A program made the translations under genes and the position numbers. Positions 24,657 to 35,671 of a stretch of 64,000 nucleotides of DNA are shown here, one piece after another. Within the stretch, counting starts at the first letter, position 1. The number at the start of each line of letters is the position of its first letter. This stretch comes from Entomortierella parvispora (Eukaryota > Mortierellomycota > Mortierellomycetes > Mortierellales > Mortierellaceae), in assembly GCA_963573315.1 (NCBI GenBank), contig OY752140.1:62001-126000 (forward strand). Reading direction: 5' to 3'. The notes beneath the pieces were generated by a model. The model worked only from the letters and a program-made list of their open reading frames with translations. It made no database searches and was not told the DNA's origin.

Positions 24657-26341
24657 AGTATCAGAACTCTTTCAAGCATGTATTTATTATCACTCGCTCA
24701 CTTGGTTAAGGTCAAATAGACTAATATCGGTTTGATTTGTACCATGGGGCTTATGTTGATCCGATAGAATATCATAGTAGCTTCTATGGTACACAATTGC
24801 TTACGATAAAACAGCAAGTATACCGTCAAAAATTACCATGTGATCCGCGAGTGCCGTTGGATGTTGAGCTCCTGAGGACACATTGGATCATTCATTCAAA
24901 GGAAACACAGGGTCCACTCAGGTGTGTCAATTGAAGATCAAGGACTGTCAACTGAGTCTTAGTAGATTATCCGAATATGAAAAGGACGCGAAAGACAGAC
25001 AGGAGGCGTCTGACGGTCGCTCATCGTTGTCCTTTGATTGAAGCAAAAACACAGGCAGAAAATAAATAAAAAAAAAACTTGCCCATCCCATGAAAGTCGT
25101 GTACTGTTGCTACTGTCAATTGGTTTTGTCGCCACGAAGACGAGTTTTTCCCAAAAAAATACTTTGCGTCCCGTTTGATGTTTGGTAGACCTTTGTGCTT
25201 TCCAAATGGCATCTGCAATTCCTAAAAGGGTTGCGAACTAAATCCTAAAAATCAATCTATAATAACGGTATGTCAAAGTTTGAAAAGTTGACTAAGCAGA
25301 TTGCTGAAAAATATCTTTGAAATACACATATGACGGCACCTGCCAGAGCATTCGCCTTACCCTCTGCCGGGTGATCATTGGGTTGGTGAAGGATTGTTTT
25401 CCAATGACCTTGCTCAGAAGTTGAACATCAGACAAGGTTCCTGGGAGAAGAATGGGGTATCGAGGTGAGGCCGGGACAGGTCCATGAATAAAAGAGCAAG
25501 TTGATTTGCTGTGAGTTTCCTGATTTCCAGAACCATGCTCTTGACAAACCAATAAACCACAAATATGTCCTGTAGCGATCGGAGGTCCTGAAAGTCCATG
25601 TTAACCCCTCACAGTTGAATCCACAGAGCCAACATGGTCCACGATCAAAGAACTTTCACCTGTCCCTCCTGCAGGTCACCTATTCTATTCTACAGAGCGC
25701 GAAGATGGCATGAGTTCAAGAGCGATTGCCACACCACATTGTTGTAATGTACCCACCTGATGACGCCGTGCTTGGTGCTTGGACGAGATTCATACGCGAA
25801 AAGGGAAGAGATGACAGGGCGAGAGTTTAAACTCTTTCGGGGCATGAAGGTACCAGGGCAGCCACAGTCAGGGCAGTGATGAATGGGCGAATTCTGACTT
25901 TGTAAACTGTGATAATGAAGTGCAAATGTCACACGGATTGTGCAGAACTCGATGGTCTTTTCAGTATGGACAACGTTCAATTGTCTATTGGGGGTGTGGA
26001 CAGTGCGGTAGCGAGAAGAAAGGACAGAGAATGGCATCTCATTTCTCGAGGATGCAGAAGTGGCGCATGTGATGGAATAGGGAAATAGGGAATGGAGGCA
26101 TGGGCACAGCAGATGGGATGGACGAGAAGATGAAGAGGAAGGGAAGAGGCAATTGGAGGAATGGGGACAGAAAAGGAGAAGAAAAGAAGAGGCTTCGGGA
26201 GCAGGGGTTGGGATTTCAGTGCGAGCTTGCGTCACGCACCGTCACACCCCACCTAAACACACCCGCTCGCTGTCTTCCCTCACACTCCCATCCAAGCAAG
26301 TGTCGCGCGATCGATTATTTTATTTCCTGCCGGCTGCACTG
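24657..26341. other. Intergenic between SLR gene B and the GNAT gene
   Basis: About 1.7 kb. 24731-24800 resembles the 3' flank of SLR gene A. 25020-26040 is copy 2 of the repeated block. A minus-strand frame at about 26030-25760 (MPFSVLSSRYRTV..., with CPDCGCPGTF) ends at a plausible CAG|GTGGGT donor, but no convincing downstream exon is seen. Region 26100-26260 is purine-rich. Confidence 0.5.
25020..26040 (-). repeat. Diverged repeated block, copy 2 (no SLR gene follows)
   Basis: Shares with copies 1 and 3 a GTAGACCTTTGTG...AATGGC segment (25188-25210), a TATCTTTGAAATACACATATG segment (25308-25332), an ACCATGCTCTTGACAAACCA segment (25533-25552) and the TGTACCCACC motif (25747-25756). Copy 3 sits upstream of an SLR gene in the same order; here a GNAT gene on the other strand follows instead. 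Best preserved of the three, with a 90-codon minus-strand frame just before a donor-like GTGGGT. Confidence 0.45.
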
Positions 26342-27243
26342 CTACAGGCGTGCAACCACCTCTGAGGATCGATTCCGTCCTGGCGGAAGAATGACTCCCT
26401 TGTTGTGAGAACGAAGGGACTGTCGAAGCACCACCAAATAGCCCTCCGTGACCCCCACATCAAGCACCTTGACTGGACATGGAGCCCTCTCTCCAAAGTC
26501 CTTCATGCCATAACTCTTGTACCACTCCACTAACTGGGGTCGATCCTCAAGCACGAATCCAATGATCTCGGTTCGTTTCAACACGTCCACCGCGTACTGG
26601 AACGCCGCCACCCCCAGAATTCCACCCACACCTCGGAATTGCTGCTCTGGATCAACGTAGAGACTCGAAATACACACCAGTTGATCGTCAGAGACGGACG
26701 TCTCTGGGTGACCAAGGGCGCTTTCTGGCTTGATGATCTCTTTTGTGGGGACAGTGGGGATGGTGCTGACTAGAGTTGCTCCCAGAGGCTGGTTCGTATC
26801 AGAGTCGAACGCAACCAAGAGAGTGTACTCGGGGTCGAGAATGAGAACCTCAAGTTCCTCGGCTGTGTACCGATCACGTTGCACTGTTGGGAATGGTCTG
26901 CTGGTTAGAAGTCGGGTATGCTTTGGAGCCGGTTATTTGCGGTAGAGTCACAAACAAGCTTACTTTTATGACCGTTGGTCGCCCAATTGCCACCTATGGT
27001 GTGGTTTACAGCCGACCATGAGGGAAGTGAAGCAGTAGGTCAAAGGTGAGTACTCATCCCAGAATTAATGTAACAGCCACAAGGATCTTTGCGTGCTCTT
27101 TTCTCGTGCCTGTGCTCGCTTTCCGAATAATTGAATGAAGTCTACGGACGTGGGCTACATCTTCTGGTATCGCAGGACGAACTATAATAGAAGATTGACT
27201 CTTCAAGGTCTTGCTGACCTTCGATACGCTAATTGGAGTCATG
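26342..27243 (-). CDS. GNAT-family N-acetyltransferase
   Basis: A small acetyl-CoA-dependent N-acetyltransferase of unknown substrate, probably soluble. The last exon, 26883-26342, carries most of the fold: TLLVAFDSDTNQPLGATLVS (beta 2-3), then the acetyl-CoA loop QFRGVGGILG after SSLYVDPE, then VEWYKSYGMKDFGERAP (C-terminal strand). A 30-nt exon, 26993-26964 (GNWATNGHK), joins it in phase. The first exon starts at ATG 27243 (MTPISVSKVSKTLKSQ, then IIVRPAIPEDVAHVRRLH, the usual first beta strand). The junction between exons 1 and 2 is not settled: I find no GT donor in the right phase, while a GC donor at ACAG|GCACGA would work. Total about 230 aa. It sits as an island between SLR genes B and C and on the opposite strand. 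Confidence 0.72.
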
Positions 27244-30077
27244 GTCAAAGTCGTGGGAGAGAAGGGTTGAGAAGGGTGGTGATCTAAGAGTGAAGAAAAC
27301 CAGACATTTCGGCGACCGGGACAAGGCGACGACTTTTTATGGTCCACGATCTGGACAACTTTCACCACGATCTTGCGCAGATTGCGCGGTTAAGGCGAAA
27401 GACCGACATGATTATTATTTTGGATTTCAAAGACAGCCTATATGTTGTTCATGTGCATGGTTCTTCCTTCAGCTCCGCACCCACGAGCAAATAAAAAAAA
27501 TACGAGCTTCGGAGAGCACGTCTGCAGCTCCAGGCTGGGGGACTTGGACGTCTTGGTTCGGTGTTTTGCTTCTCGTCAGAGAAGCATCTGGCTTTAAATT
27601 TTGGAAGGCGGCCTTCAGAATCCAATTGACGATTTTGCAGTGAAGAAGTTTGTCAATTGAGAGAACACTTTTTCCCCGGGATTTCTGCTCTCCTGTCTCT
27701 TTTGGTCCCCTCTCCTCCGATCAAGGATGGTAACATCATTCCTCCATCAAGCCCCCTCTTGACCATCTTCCCGACTCCAACATAACCCTCGATCCCATTA
27801 TCAACCGCCCTTCCTTCTTTACTCTTCATCACCTCCACTTTTCTGCAAGCGAATGATTGTCAAGGCCCTCTGTCTGTCTCATAGCTGCTGCGGTGTCATT
27901 GTTATAACGCCCCAGCCTCGATCTTCGGCCGCACATCCACGAAAAAGAATGCCAAAATAATGATACGAGGCGAGAACAAATTCTTGTGAATTTATTGGTC
28001 CGTTGACTTACAATTTACGCCACGACCTTGGCGTTTCTCTAGACAACAATAATCTATATCGGACTCATGGTCTGGATAGACAAACTACCGCGCCAAGAAA
28101 TGGCTAAGAGAGCTACCATGACGCAGAAGAATTCAGCGTCTGACGACAACTTTTAGTCTTGAATCTTGGCACACTATCCTTACTGCGATTGCTGTTTTCG
28201 CAGGTGCACTCCGAAGTTGGGCCTCTCACGATCCATGACGACTATAAATTTGTAAGCATAGGACCATACAGGTGCCTATGTTACCTTCGTACACTAGATC
28301 CTGGATGAGTGTTCCAGTACCTACCTGCTGCAGCTCCATTGAAGACTTTGTGCACTCCTGCTATCAAATTGGACGCGTTCTTTTCTAATCCTGATATTCC
28401 CATGTTGTCACAAGAACTCGATATCGCAAGAGGAATCATCCCGCTCTGGGGTTTGTTGGCACATACAAATGATGGAGATCATTTGATCGTGATGATCATG
28501 TTGTCGGGTCTCCATGACGAAAGAAGGGTTAATAGGATGGACGCAATGTTGCGACAGCACCTAGGTAAAGACTGAGATATCTATGCCAGTGAACGATGGC
28601 GTGTCATCTCTTTCATCTAACAGTCCTCTTTGAAGACATCATGTATGATCCAATTCTTTTTCGTTAAACATACCACTATCGACATCTGCCAGTGAAATAT
28701 AAAATCCAGTGTTTCTCTTGAACAGCCTCAGAATAGCCCTTAGAAACAGAATCTGGTCAGTCCATCCTGGAAACTCCATGCACTTCTGCTCGAAAGTGTG
28801 CAGGATCGGCGACTTGAAAAATCCCCGAGATTCCTTTGAAAGAAAAAAAGCCCCATCAAATGAGAGTTCTCGTTGATTTTTGTTACCAAAAACAGAGTGA
28901 TTGACATGAGGGAGCTGGTTATTCCTCGAAGTCTGGCAGACCTTTGTGTTTGATCGAATGGCGTTTTCACTCCTCAAGGTGGTGGCGGATCAAATCGGGA
29001 AGATCGGTCTAATAGGGAGGACAAACGTTGAGAACCAGGCAGAATATGTCATCCGGGAACACACGTGGGTAAACTTGCAAGAGGGTCTGATTTACGTTCA
29101 GCTTGCTGGCTACCAGAAAACACGTCGGTAATACCATGAGCCATGTCCACAATTGATCCCACAAGTCTCCCAGAAGGTGCCGAAGTAGGAGGTCCATGAG
29201 TATAAACTCGGCGAAACTTCAGTTTATCCTTTGAATCCTGGACGCCATGCTCCCGAGAATCCACGAATACGTCCTGCAATTGTTGGGAGGTTCACTGTTG
29301 CCAATTCTCAAACAAGTCGAGGTAGCTCTGGTAATCTGTGATCCAAGAGCAAGAGTTCGTCTCTACTATTCTATGTCAGTCCGGAGGTAACAGGCCTATT
29401 TAAAGGCCACAAAGAAGTATGGAGGTAAGATGACCATGGAAATCCGAGGACACACCAATGCAATAGTACCCACCAGAGAGCGTGAGAATGGAACGACGAG
29501 AGATGACCTGGGACAGAGTTTGAACAAATGTCAGAGCGAGACCGCGAAATCCGGAACTTCGAGTAATAAATGAACAGAGTCTAATGGACGATGGCAATTC
29601 GCTTTTGTCGACATCACTTCATATTACTCACTTGTTTCCTCGGAGCGGACGCCCTTCTGGTTGTCATTGGCATTGTCATCAGCAAGTCATGGACAGCATT
29701 GCCTGGGCAGTGTCACCTGGAGGTCATGGGCAGCGTCGCTCAAGGAAATCGTGTTGGAAGGATTACTGCCAATGACGACACAGAAGACAGCCAGGTGGAT
29801 ATCGGCCAGGTTACGAATCATAATGCAAGGAGCGTGAATGAGAAGAGGCAACTGAGGAAGGAGACAGGAACAGCCTGCAGCATCACTTTTCCTGTTCCCT
29901 TGAAATTTTCTTTGTGGAACCCGCAACGCAAAGGCAAAACAGCCCTACTTGTGCATGCTCTGTCTGGCTCTCTCTCTCTCCTCCTTCGCCTCCTTCACCT
30001 TCCCACCACCCTTTACATATCATCGGCATCCTTGCTCAGCAATCCTCTATCAGCGACACAAACATCCAAATCGATCC
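27244..30077. other. Intergenic upstream of SLR gene C
   Basis: About 2.8 kb, the longest stretch without a supported gene. A short plus frame at 27338-27490 (MVHDLDNFHHDLAQIARL...) and one at 28309 with a GTG start are not supported by any recognisable domain. 28680-29600 is copy 3 of the repeated block. From about 29740 on, the sequence runs parallel to the region upstream of SLR gene B and ends with the shared promoter (GAAATTTTCTTTGTGGAACC at 29901-29920; AAATCGATCCATGGA at the start codon). No tRNA or rRNA gene was recognised. Confidence 0.5.
28680..29600 (-). repeat. Diverged repeated block, copy 3
   Basis: Contains the shared GCAGACCTTTGTG...GAATGGCG segment (28938-28964), the GGTGGCGGATCAAAT segment next to it, a GAATATGTCATCCGGGAACA segment (29042-29061), a GACGCCATGCTCCCGAGAAT segment (29241-29260), and the GTACCCACC motif (29467-29475). 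It is followed about 480 bp downstream by SLR gene C, as copy 1 is followed by gene B. Minus-strand frames are interrupted by several stops. Confidence 0.5.
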
Positions 30078-32352
30078 ATGGAAGAGACTCGGAGGGATAC
30101 CAGAGATACCATTTTAATTGGTGTCGAAAATATCCAAAATCCCCCTGAGAACAACAATAGTGATGCTGTCTTCATAATCGAGTTCAATGGACTCAGGTAA
30201 CAATGCCAGCTAGGTAAAACATCCTCAGTATCTCGTCTCAGGCACACCTCCAGTCTAACAACTTTTTTGAGAATTTTAGACTGGATGGTCTAGCAACAGG
30301 AGATCCAATCGCCCAGCACAACGCAGGACGAATGTATGAGAGCGGAGAAGGCGTTCCGCAAAGCTACGAGAAAGCTATGGAGTTGTACTTGAAGGCCGCC
30401 CGACAAGGGAACGCCTCCGCTCAGAACAGCGCTGGCGTCCTCTACCGAGACGGCAAAGGAGTTCCAAAGAGCGAATCATCTGCCAAAGAGTGGTTTTTCA
30501 GGGCTGCCGACCAGGGACTCGCCGATGCTCAGTTCAACTTGGGAATGGTTTACCGCCGAGAGAACGATCGGCTCAAAGCAATGAAGTGGACAATGAAGGC
30601 CGCCAACCAAGGACATGCCATTGCCCAGTATACCGTTGGAGCAATGTACTACGATGGCTACGGTGTTCCGCGAGATTTATCCAGAGCCATGGAATGGTAT
30701 CTGAGAGCATCCGACCATGGACATGCAACTGCTCAATTCAACATCGGACTGATGTACGATGATGGCGAGGGCGTCATTCAAGATGATTATACGGCAGCCG
30801 AGTGGTATACGAAGGCGGCCAACCAGGGACACGCCATGGCCCAATACAACCTCGGCCTCCTGAGCCAAAGTGGAAGAACTGTTCATCAGGACAATTCCTT
30901 GGCAGTGAAGTGGTACATGAAGGCAGCGGACCAAGGTCTCGCCCAGGCCCAACACTACATAGGACTCTTGTATCATGTTGGCGAAATTGTCCCTCAGGAC
31001 AAAACCAAGGCCATCGAGTGGTATTTGAAGGCCGCCGAGCAAGGGGACGTCAACGCTCAGTTCGACTTGGGCACGATGTACGATGAGGGCGATGGAATTC
31101 CTCAGCATTATCAAAACGCTGCAAAGTGGTACTCAAGAGCAGCTGACCAAGGACATGCCGTGGCCCAATACAACCTCGGCTTTCTTTACCAATATGGCAA
31201 GGGTGTTCCATTGGACAGTTCCAGGGCTATGAAGTGGTACACGAGGGCAGCAGACCAAGGGAATGCCAACGCCTTGTTCTGTCTAGGAGTCATGTACTAT
31301 CATGGCAAGGACACTCCGAAGGATCACGTCAAGGCAGCAGAATGCTATCTCAAGGCCGCTGAGCAAGGACACGCCCCTGCTCAGAATTACGCTGGCGACA
31401 TGTACTACGATGGTGTTGGAGTATCCCAGGACTTGTCAAAGCCAAAGAATTGTATCTCAAGTCGGCCGACCAAGGATATGCATCCGCTCAGAAGAACATG
31501 GGCAATTTCTACTTTAACAACAGGGGTGTTCCACAGGACTACGACAAAGCCATAGAATGGTATATGAAGGCCGCCGAACAAGGAAACGACAGTGCTCAGT
31601 ATAACATCGGCGTTATGTACCAAGATGGCAAAGGTGTTTTGCAAGACTACGAGAAGGCAATGGAGTGGTTTTTGAAGGCCGCCGATCAAGGAGACGGAAG
31701 TGCCCAGAAAAGCATCGGGTTTATGTACTATGATGGTCAGGGTGTTTTGCAGGACTATCAGAAGGCCATGGAATGGTATTTGAAGGCTGCTGAGCAAGGA
31801 AACGCAGATGCCCAGATCTTTATTGCTGTCATGTACCGCAGTGGAGAGGGTGTTCCTCAGGACTGCCAGAAAGCCATGGAATGGTATTTGAAGGCCGCCA
31901 AGCAAGGAAACACCAACGCCCAGAACAATATTGGCTTTATGTACCAAGAAGGAGAGGACTATCAAAAAGCGATGGAGTGGTATATGAAGTCGGCTGAGCA
32001 GGGGGACATTGGTGCCCATTTCGCCATAGGTTATTTGTACCACGGTGGATTGGGTGTCACTCAGGACTACCAGAAAGCTGAGAAATGGTATTTAAAGGCT
32101 GCCGAGCAAGGTGATGCCAAATCTCAGTGCGCCATTAGCGTGTTGTACCTTGATGGTGAGGGTCTTCCTCAGGATTACCAAAAGGCCATGGAGTGGTGTC
32201 TTATGGCCGCCGAGCAAGGGCACACCGGTGCCCAGAGCAATCTTGGTTTGATGTACCATGAAGGCCTGGGAGTCCCCAAGGACAAGCAGAAAGCCATGGA
32301 ATGGTTGAGAAAGGCTGGAGACTATGACGCAATTCGAAGCCTTGAGGAGTAG
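30078..32352 (+). CDS. Sel1-like-repeat protein C (frame interrupted near 31434)
   Basis: Third and shortest SLR paralogue, about 19 repeats. Exon 1 (30078-30196) gives the header MEETRRDTRDTILIGVENIQ... ending EFNGLR. The intron 30197-30279 splices in phase to LDGLATGDPIAQHN. The repeat frame runs to about 31434, where CAGGACTTGTCAAAG has one T fewer than the paralogues' CAGGACTTTGTGAAAG. The frame then shifts and continues open from VKAKELYLKSADQGYASAQ to 32352, ending LRKAGDYDAIRSLEE. Either the gene is recently broken, or the missing T in a short T run is a sequencing error. No signal peptide or transmembrane segment. The last repeats (GLMYHEGLGVPKDKQKAMEW) match the ends of A and B, but the SQLMDW tail is lost behind a stop. 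Confidence 0.7.
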
Positions 32353-32790
32353 TCCCAAATGAGCAAACCAAGTCCCATCAGTCAACTATTGGACTGGACT
32401 ATTAGATCCAGTTCTTGCGCCATTTCTTTGACACGTGCCCTCTTCGGTACGAATTACTTACTATTGTTTCGATTGGATGCGCACCTGGGGGCTTTCGTTT
32501 TTCTAAAAAAATATCTTGGTAGTTCTTTATGATAAACACTTATCGACAGGTCAACGGTGGGTTAAAGAAAAACCGCGAACTGCGCTGGACGCAATACTGT
32601 TACTGGGTATCAAGTTATCGACGTAGCTTGGGACTATTCAATGGGTGAACCACCCGAGCCTGGTTATAGGACCCACTCCCTTCCTCTCTTTGAACCAGTG
32701 CAAAGAAGGAAAAAAGTGTCAAGATACAACAGGAATGTTTTTTTTTATTGAAATCAGCAATCATAACGCAACTGTAACTCTCTTGACCGA
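32353..32790. other. Convergent intergenic region
   Basis: About 440 bp between the stops of SLR gene C (+) and the HRP1-like gene (-). The first 40 bases still read as the SLR tail (SQMSKPSPISQLLDW) after the stop, showing that gene C lost its C-terminus by a nonsense change. The rest holds no recognised gene. Confidence 0.55.
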
Positions 32791-35370
32791 TCAACGTTGG
32801 TATGGATGATACGAACCGCCGCGGCCTGAGGATGATTGTGAGTTGCTTCCAGAATTACCCCCACGGACAGGTCCGCCTGATCCGCTACCACTGGATCCGC
32901 CTTGTCTGCCGCCGCCAGAGGAACCTGGTCCTGATCCCCTGCTCGAATTGTATCCCCCACTGCCTTCCCTTCCTCCTCCTCCTTGGTGACCACTCTCCTG
33001 TCCATACGATCTATCAGACTGCGATCCATAACGTCTCTGTCCTGAAGAGCCGCCATCATGGTCATCATACTTGCTATTGCTCCCGCTGTATCCGTTGCCG
33101 CTTCCACTGTTCCCGTTATAGTTGTTGCCGCTGTTACCGCTGTTACCTCCGCTGCCGCCTTGCCCATTGGAATTGTTGTAGCCAGACTGTCGTCCTTGCG
33201 ATCCACCGGGACTGCCGCCATCACCACCTCCATTCGCATTGCCTTGGTTAGGTCCACCATACCCAAACTGCTGACGATGGAACGCCATCATGGCAGGATC
33301 CATACCCATTCCAGGACCCCCCATACCGGCTGCCGCTGCAGGGTTTCCATAGGCACCAGCCATGCGGAGGCGATTCATCATCATGGCTGCTGCTGCGGGG
33401 TTGTAACGAGCTGCTGCCATCATGGCCTGGTAGGCTTCCATCTGGTTGCCTACACCGAAACCACCACCATAAGCGGCAGCCATCATTGTGGGATCCATAC
33501 CAAAGTTGCGCATCCCTCCTTGTCCTGCACCATAGCCATATCCTTGCTGGTTGAATCCCCCTGCTGCTCCTCCTGGTCCGCTTGCACCTCGACCCTCTGC
33601 CCGGTTCTTTGGTTGAGCTCGCTTAACCTCGATCTAATAAAAAGGGCGGTGAATAGGTAAAGGAGATTCAGTTGGAGGTCATTGATCCGAAAAAAAGTTG
33701 CGACTACAACAAAGAGAAAAAAAAAAAAAACGTACCGTCTTGTGGTGCAGCATCAAATCACGTCTGCTGAGAGCGGCCTCGACTCCACGATCGGACTCAA
33801 AGGTGATAAAGCCAAATCCTCGAGGGCGTCCAGTGTTGCGGTCCAACATCAAAGTCGCATCCAAAACATGGCCAAACTGTGAAAAGTAGTTTGCAAACTC
33901 TTCTTCTGTCACCTCGGGCGCAATTCCTCCAACAAAGATCTTTTCCGTCTTTTCCTGCTCCTCGCGAGGGATTGCACGCTTTGGATCGATCTGTGGAGCA
34001 AAAAAAAAAAAAGTCAAAAACGAATCAGACAAAATATAAAGAAGGAGAACAAGAAGATCGATGGAAGTGCTTTTGTTTTGGGGGGAAGGAAGAGAGAAGA
34101 ATCTCAAGAGCGGAGGCAAACAAGACTAACTTACCATCTTCCCATCCAAGTGGTGATCCTCCTTCAGCACAGCATCAACGTTCTTTGCATCCGCAAAAGT
34201 GAGGAAACCAAAACCTCTGGATTTGTTGGTTACTGGATCTTTCATGACCATACACTCTGACAGTTCACCATATCGTGAGAAATACTCTGAGAGACTAGCT
34301 ATAAAACGCGATATCGACGAATGATTGATAAACAACGATACGGGAAAGGACCCTGTCAGCAAATCCAGTTGCTTTTTGGGAAAATAAGAATATCTGTATC
34401 CTGCTGTTCTTTCTGAAGGAGTGCAACAGCCAGGGTAGACCAAGGATTGGCACCACCAACAGGCGATTTATAAATCTTGTTTGTATATCTGGAGCAAACT
34501 AGCTTACCATCTGTAGTCTCCCAATTAAGGCCACCGATAAACATTTTGCTATGAGTATGGGAAATGGGATGAGGCGGCATTGAGAGGGTGACCGCGTGCA
34601 AGGGGGGAAGAGTATAGTAGTAGTAAGGTACAGTAAGCAAACAACGAAAAAAAAGTATCTGGAGATGTAAAGGAGGCGGCGATCCAACCCCTCGAGCCAG
34701 CCCTTTCTTCTACACTAACTGGAGGGGTGAAAGGAGTAACTCGTTTCTACAGTCGATCCCTTCCATCCATCATCATCATCATCAGCTATTCGAGGAATAA
34801 ATGATATACAAGATCATCTCTACAGATATAAAAAATACAAGTCTGTTACACTTACCCCTGCTCGCGGCTGGCAGAACTGGACGACGCCGACGACGCCGAC
34901 TGCTGTTGATGTTGCTGTTGGTGCTGTTGTTGCTGATGCTGCTGTGGGTAGAGATCCGACCGGTCCGAGTGATCATATGAACCATGGGAAGAACGCGAGG
35001 GCTCTTGCTTCACCTGGTGTTGATAAGAGTCATGCTGCTGATGATAGGGCTGCACTGGATCGTATCCAGAAGGCGACTCCTCGCGTTTCAGAGAATCCTC
35101 GCGCTTGTAGTCGTCCCGGCCGTTGCCAGAGTACCTAGAGTTGTCGTCATACTGGTTGCGATTGCTGGAGTAGTGCGAGTCGTCACGGCTCTTGGTCTGC
35201 GAATCCTCGCGGTGACGGCCCAGATCGCTGGAGCGATGGCTGTGGGAGCTGGTTGTGTTGTAGAGGCCATCATCGTCATCCTGGTAGGGATCGGATCCTG
35301 TGCTGGCCCCGGTGGTGTCGGCATAGGGATCGTCGTACAGGTCAAAGTTGTCATCGTGTCTCGACGCCAT
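32791..35370 (-). CDS. HRP1: HRP1/hnRNP-like protein with two RRMs
   Basis: Resembles yeast Hrp1/Nab4 (cleavage factor IB), which binds UA-rich polyadenylation signals and shuttles with mRNA; also like DAZAP1 and Musashi. Exons 35370-34856, 34548-34508 (41 nt), 34298-34135, 33990-33736 and 33633-32791 join in phase to give 605 aa. Residues 1-172 are acidic and Ser/Gln-rich (DPYQDDDDGLY, then His/Gln repeats). RRM1 begins at about 173 (KMFIGGLNWETTDG; RNP1 RGFGFLTF), and RRM2 at about 255 (KIFVGGIAPEVTEEEF; RNP1 RGFGFITF), followed by IEVKRAQPK. The C-terminal 280 residues are Gly, Asn, Met and Ala-rich (prion-like) and end SGRGGSYHPYQR. The start context is clean and no earlier in-frame ATG is supported. 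Confidence 0.88.
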
Positions 35371-35671
35371 TGGAAGGAGCGGTGTGGGTGGGCGAGCGTA
35401 TGTGAGAGAGTGAAAGGATGAGCGAGAGGGAGGAGGGAGAGATGAGATGAACGCAAAGCGAAGCAAGCAACGCATCCGGGCCAACATGCTGGTCCAGTGA
35501 GTGGGGTCTCCGCCCACGCCCGCCCACACTCTCCTGGCTTCTGTGCGCATTCAGCGCTAAAATTACGTCACCGAATGGAACGCAATCGCACGCACTTCCT
35601 ATCTCGCTGCCGACTGGGCCTTTCGTTTGACACCTCGGTTGACACCACTGTGAGGCTGGCGTTGAGATTTC
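35371..35671. promoter_or_regulatory. Promoter region of the HRP1-like gene
   Basis: About 300 bp between the HRP1-like start codon and the Fanzor relic. It has GAGAGG-type purine runs (35405-35450) and a short GC-rich stretch (35508-35527). The relic's stop lies only about 300 bp from the start codon, so the insertion bounds the promoter. Confidence 0.45.

Noticed and set aside
25690..26235. 181-codon minus frame with CPDCGCPGTF
   Set aside because: The first 60 residues are low-complexity. The later part may be an exon of the decayed repeated block, but no partner exon was found, so it is described only as part of that block.
27338..27490. Short plus-strand frame MVHDLDNFHHDLAQ...
   Set aside because: About 50 codons, no recognisable domain, and its only support is an ATG near the GNAT promoter.
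28309..28575. 88-codon plus frame upstream of SLR gene C
   Set aside because: Needs a GTG start, has no domain signal, and lies next to decayed repeated DNA.
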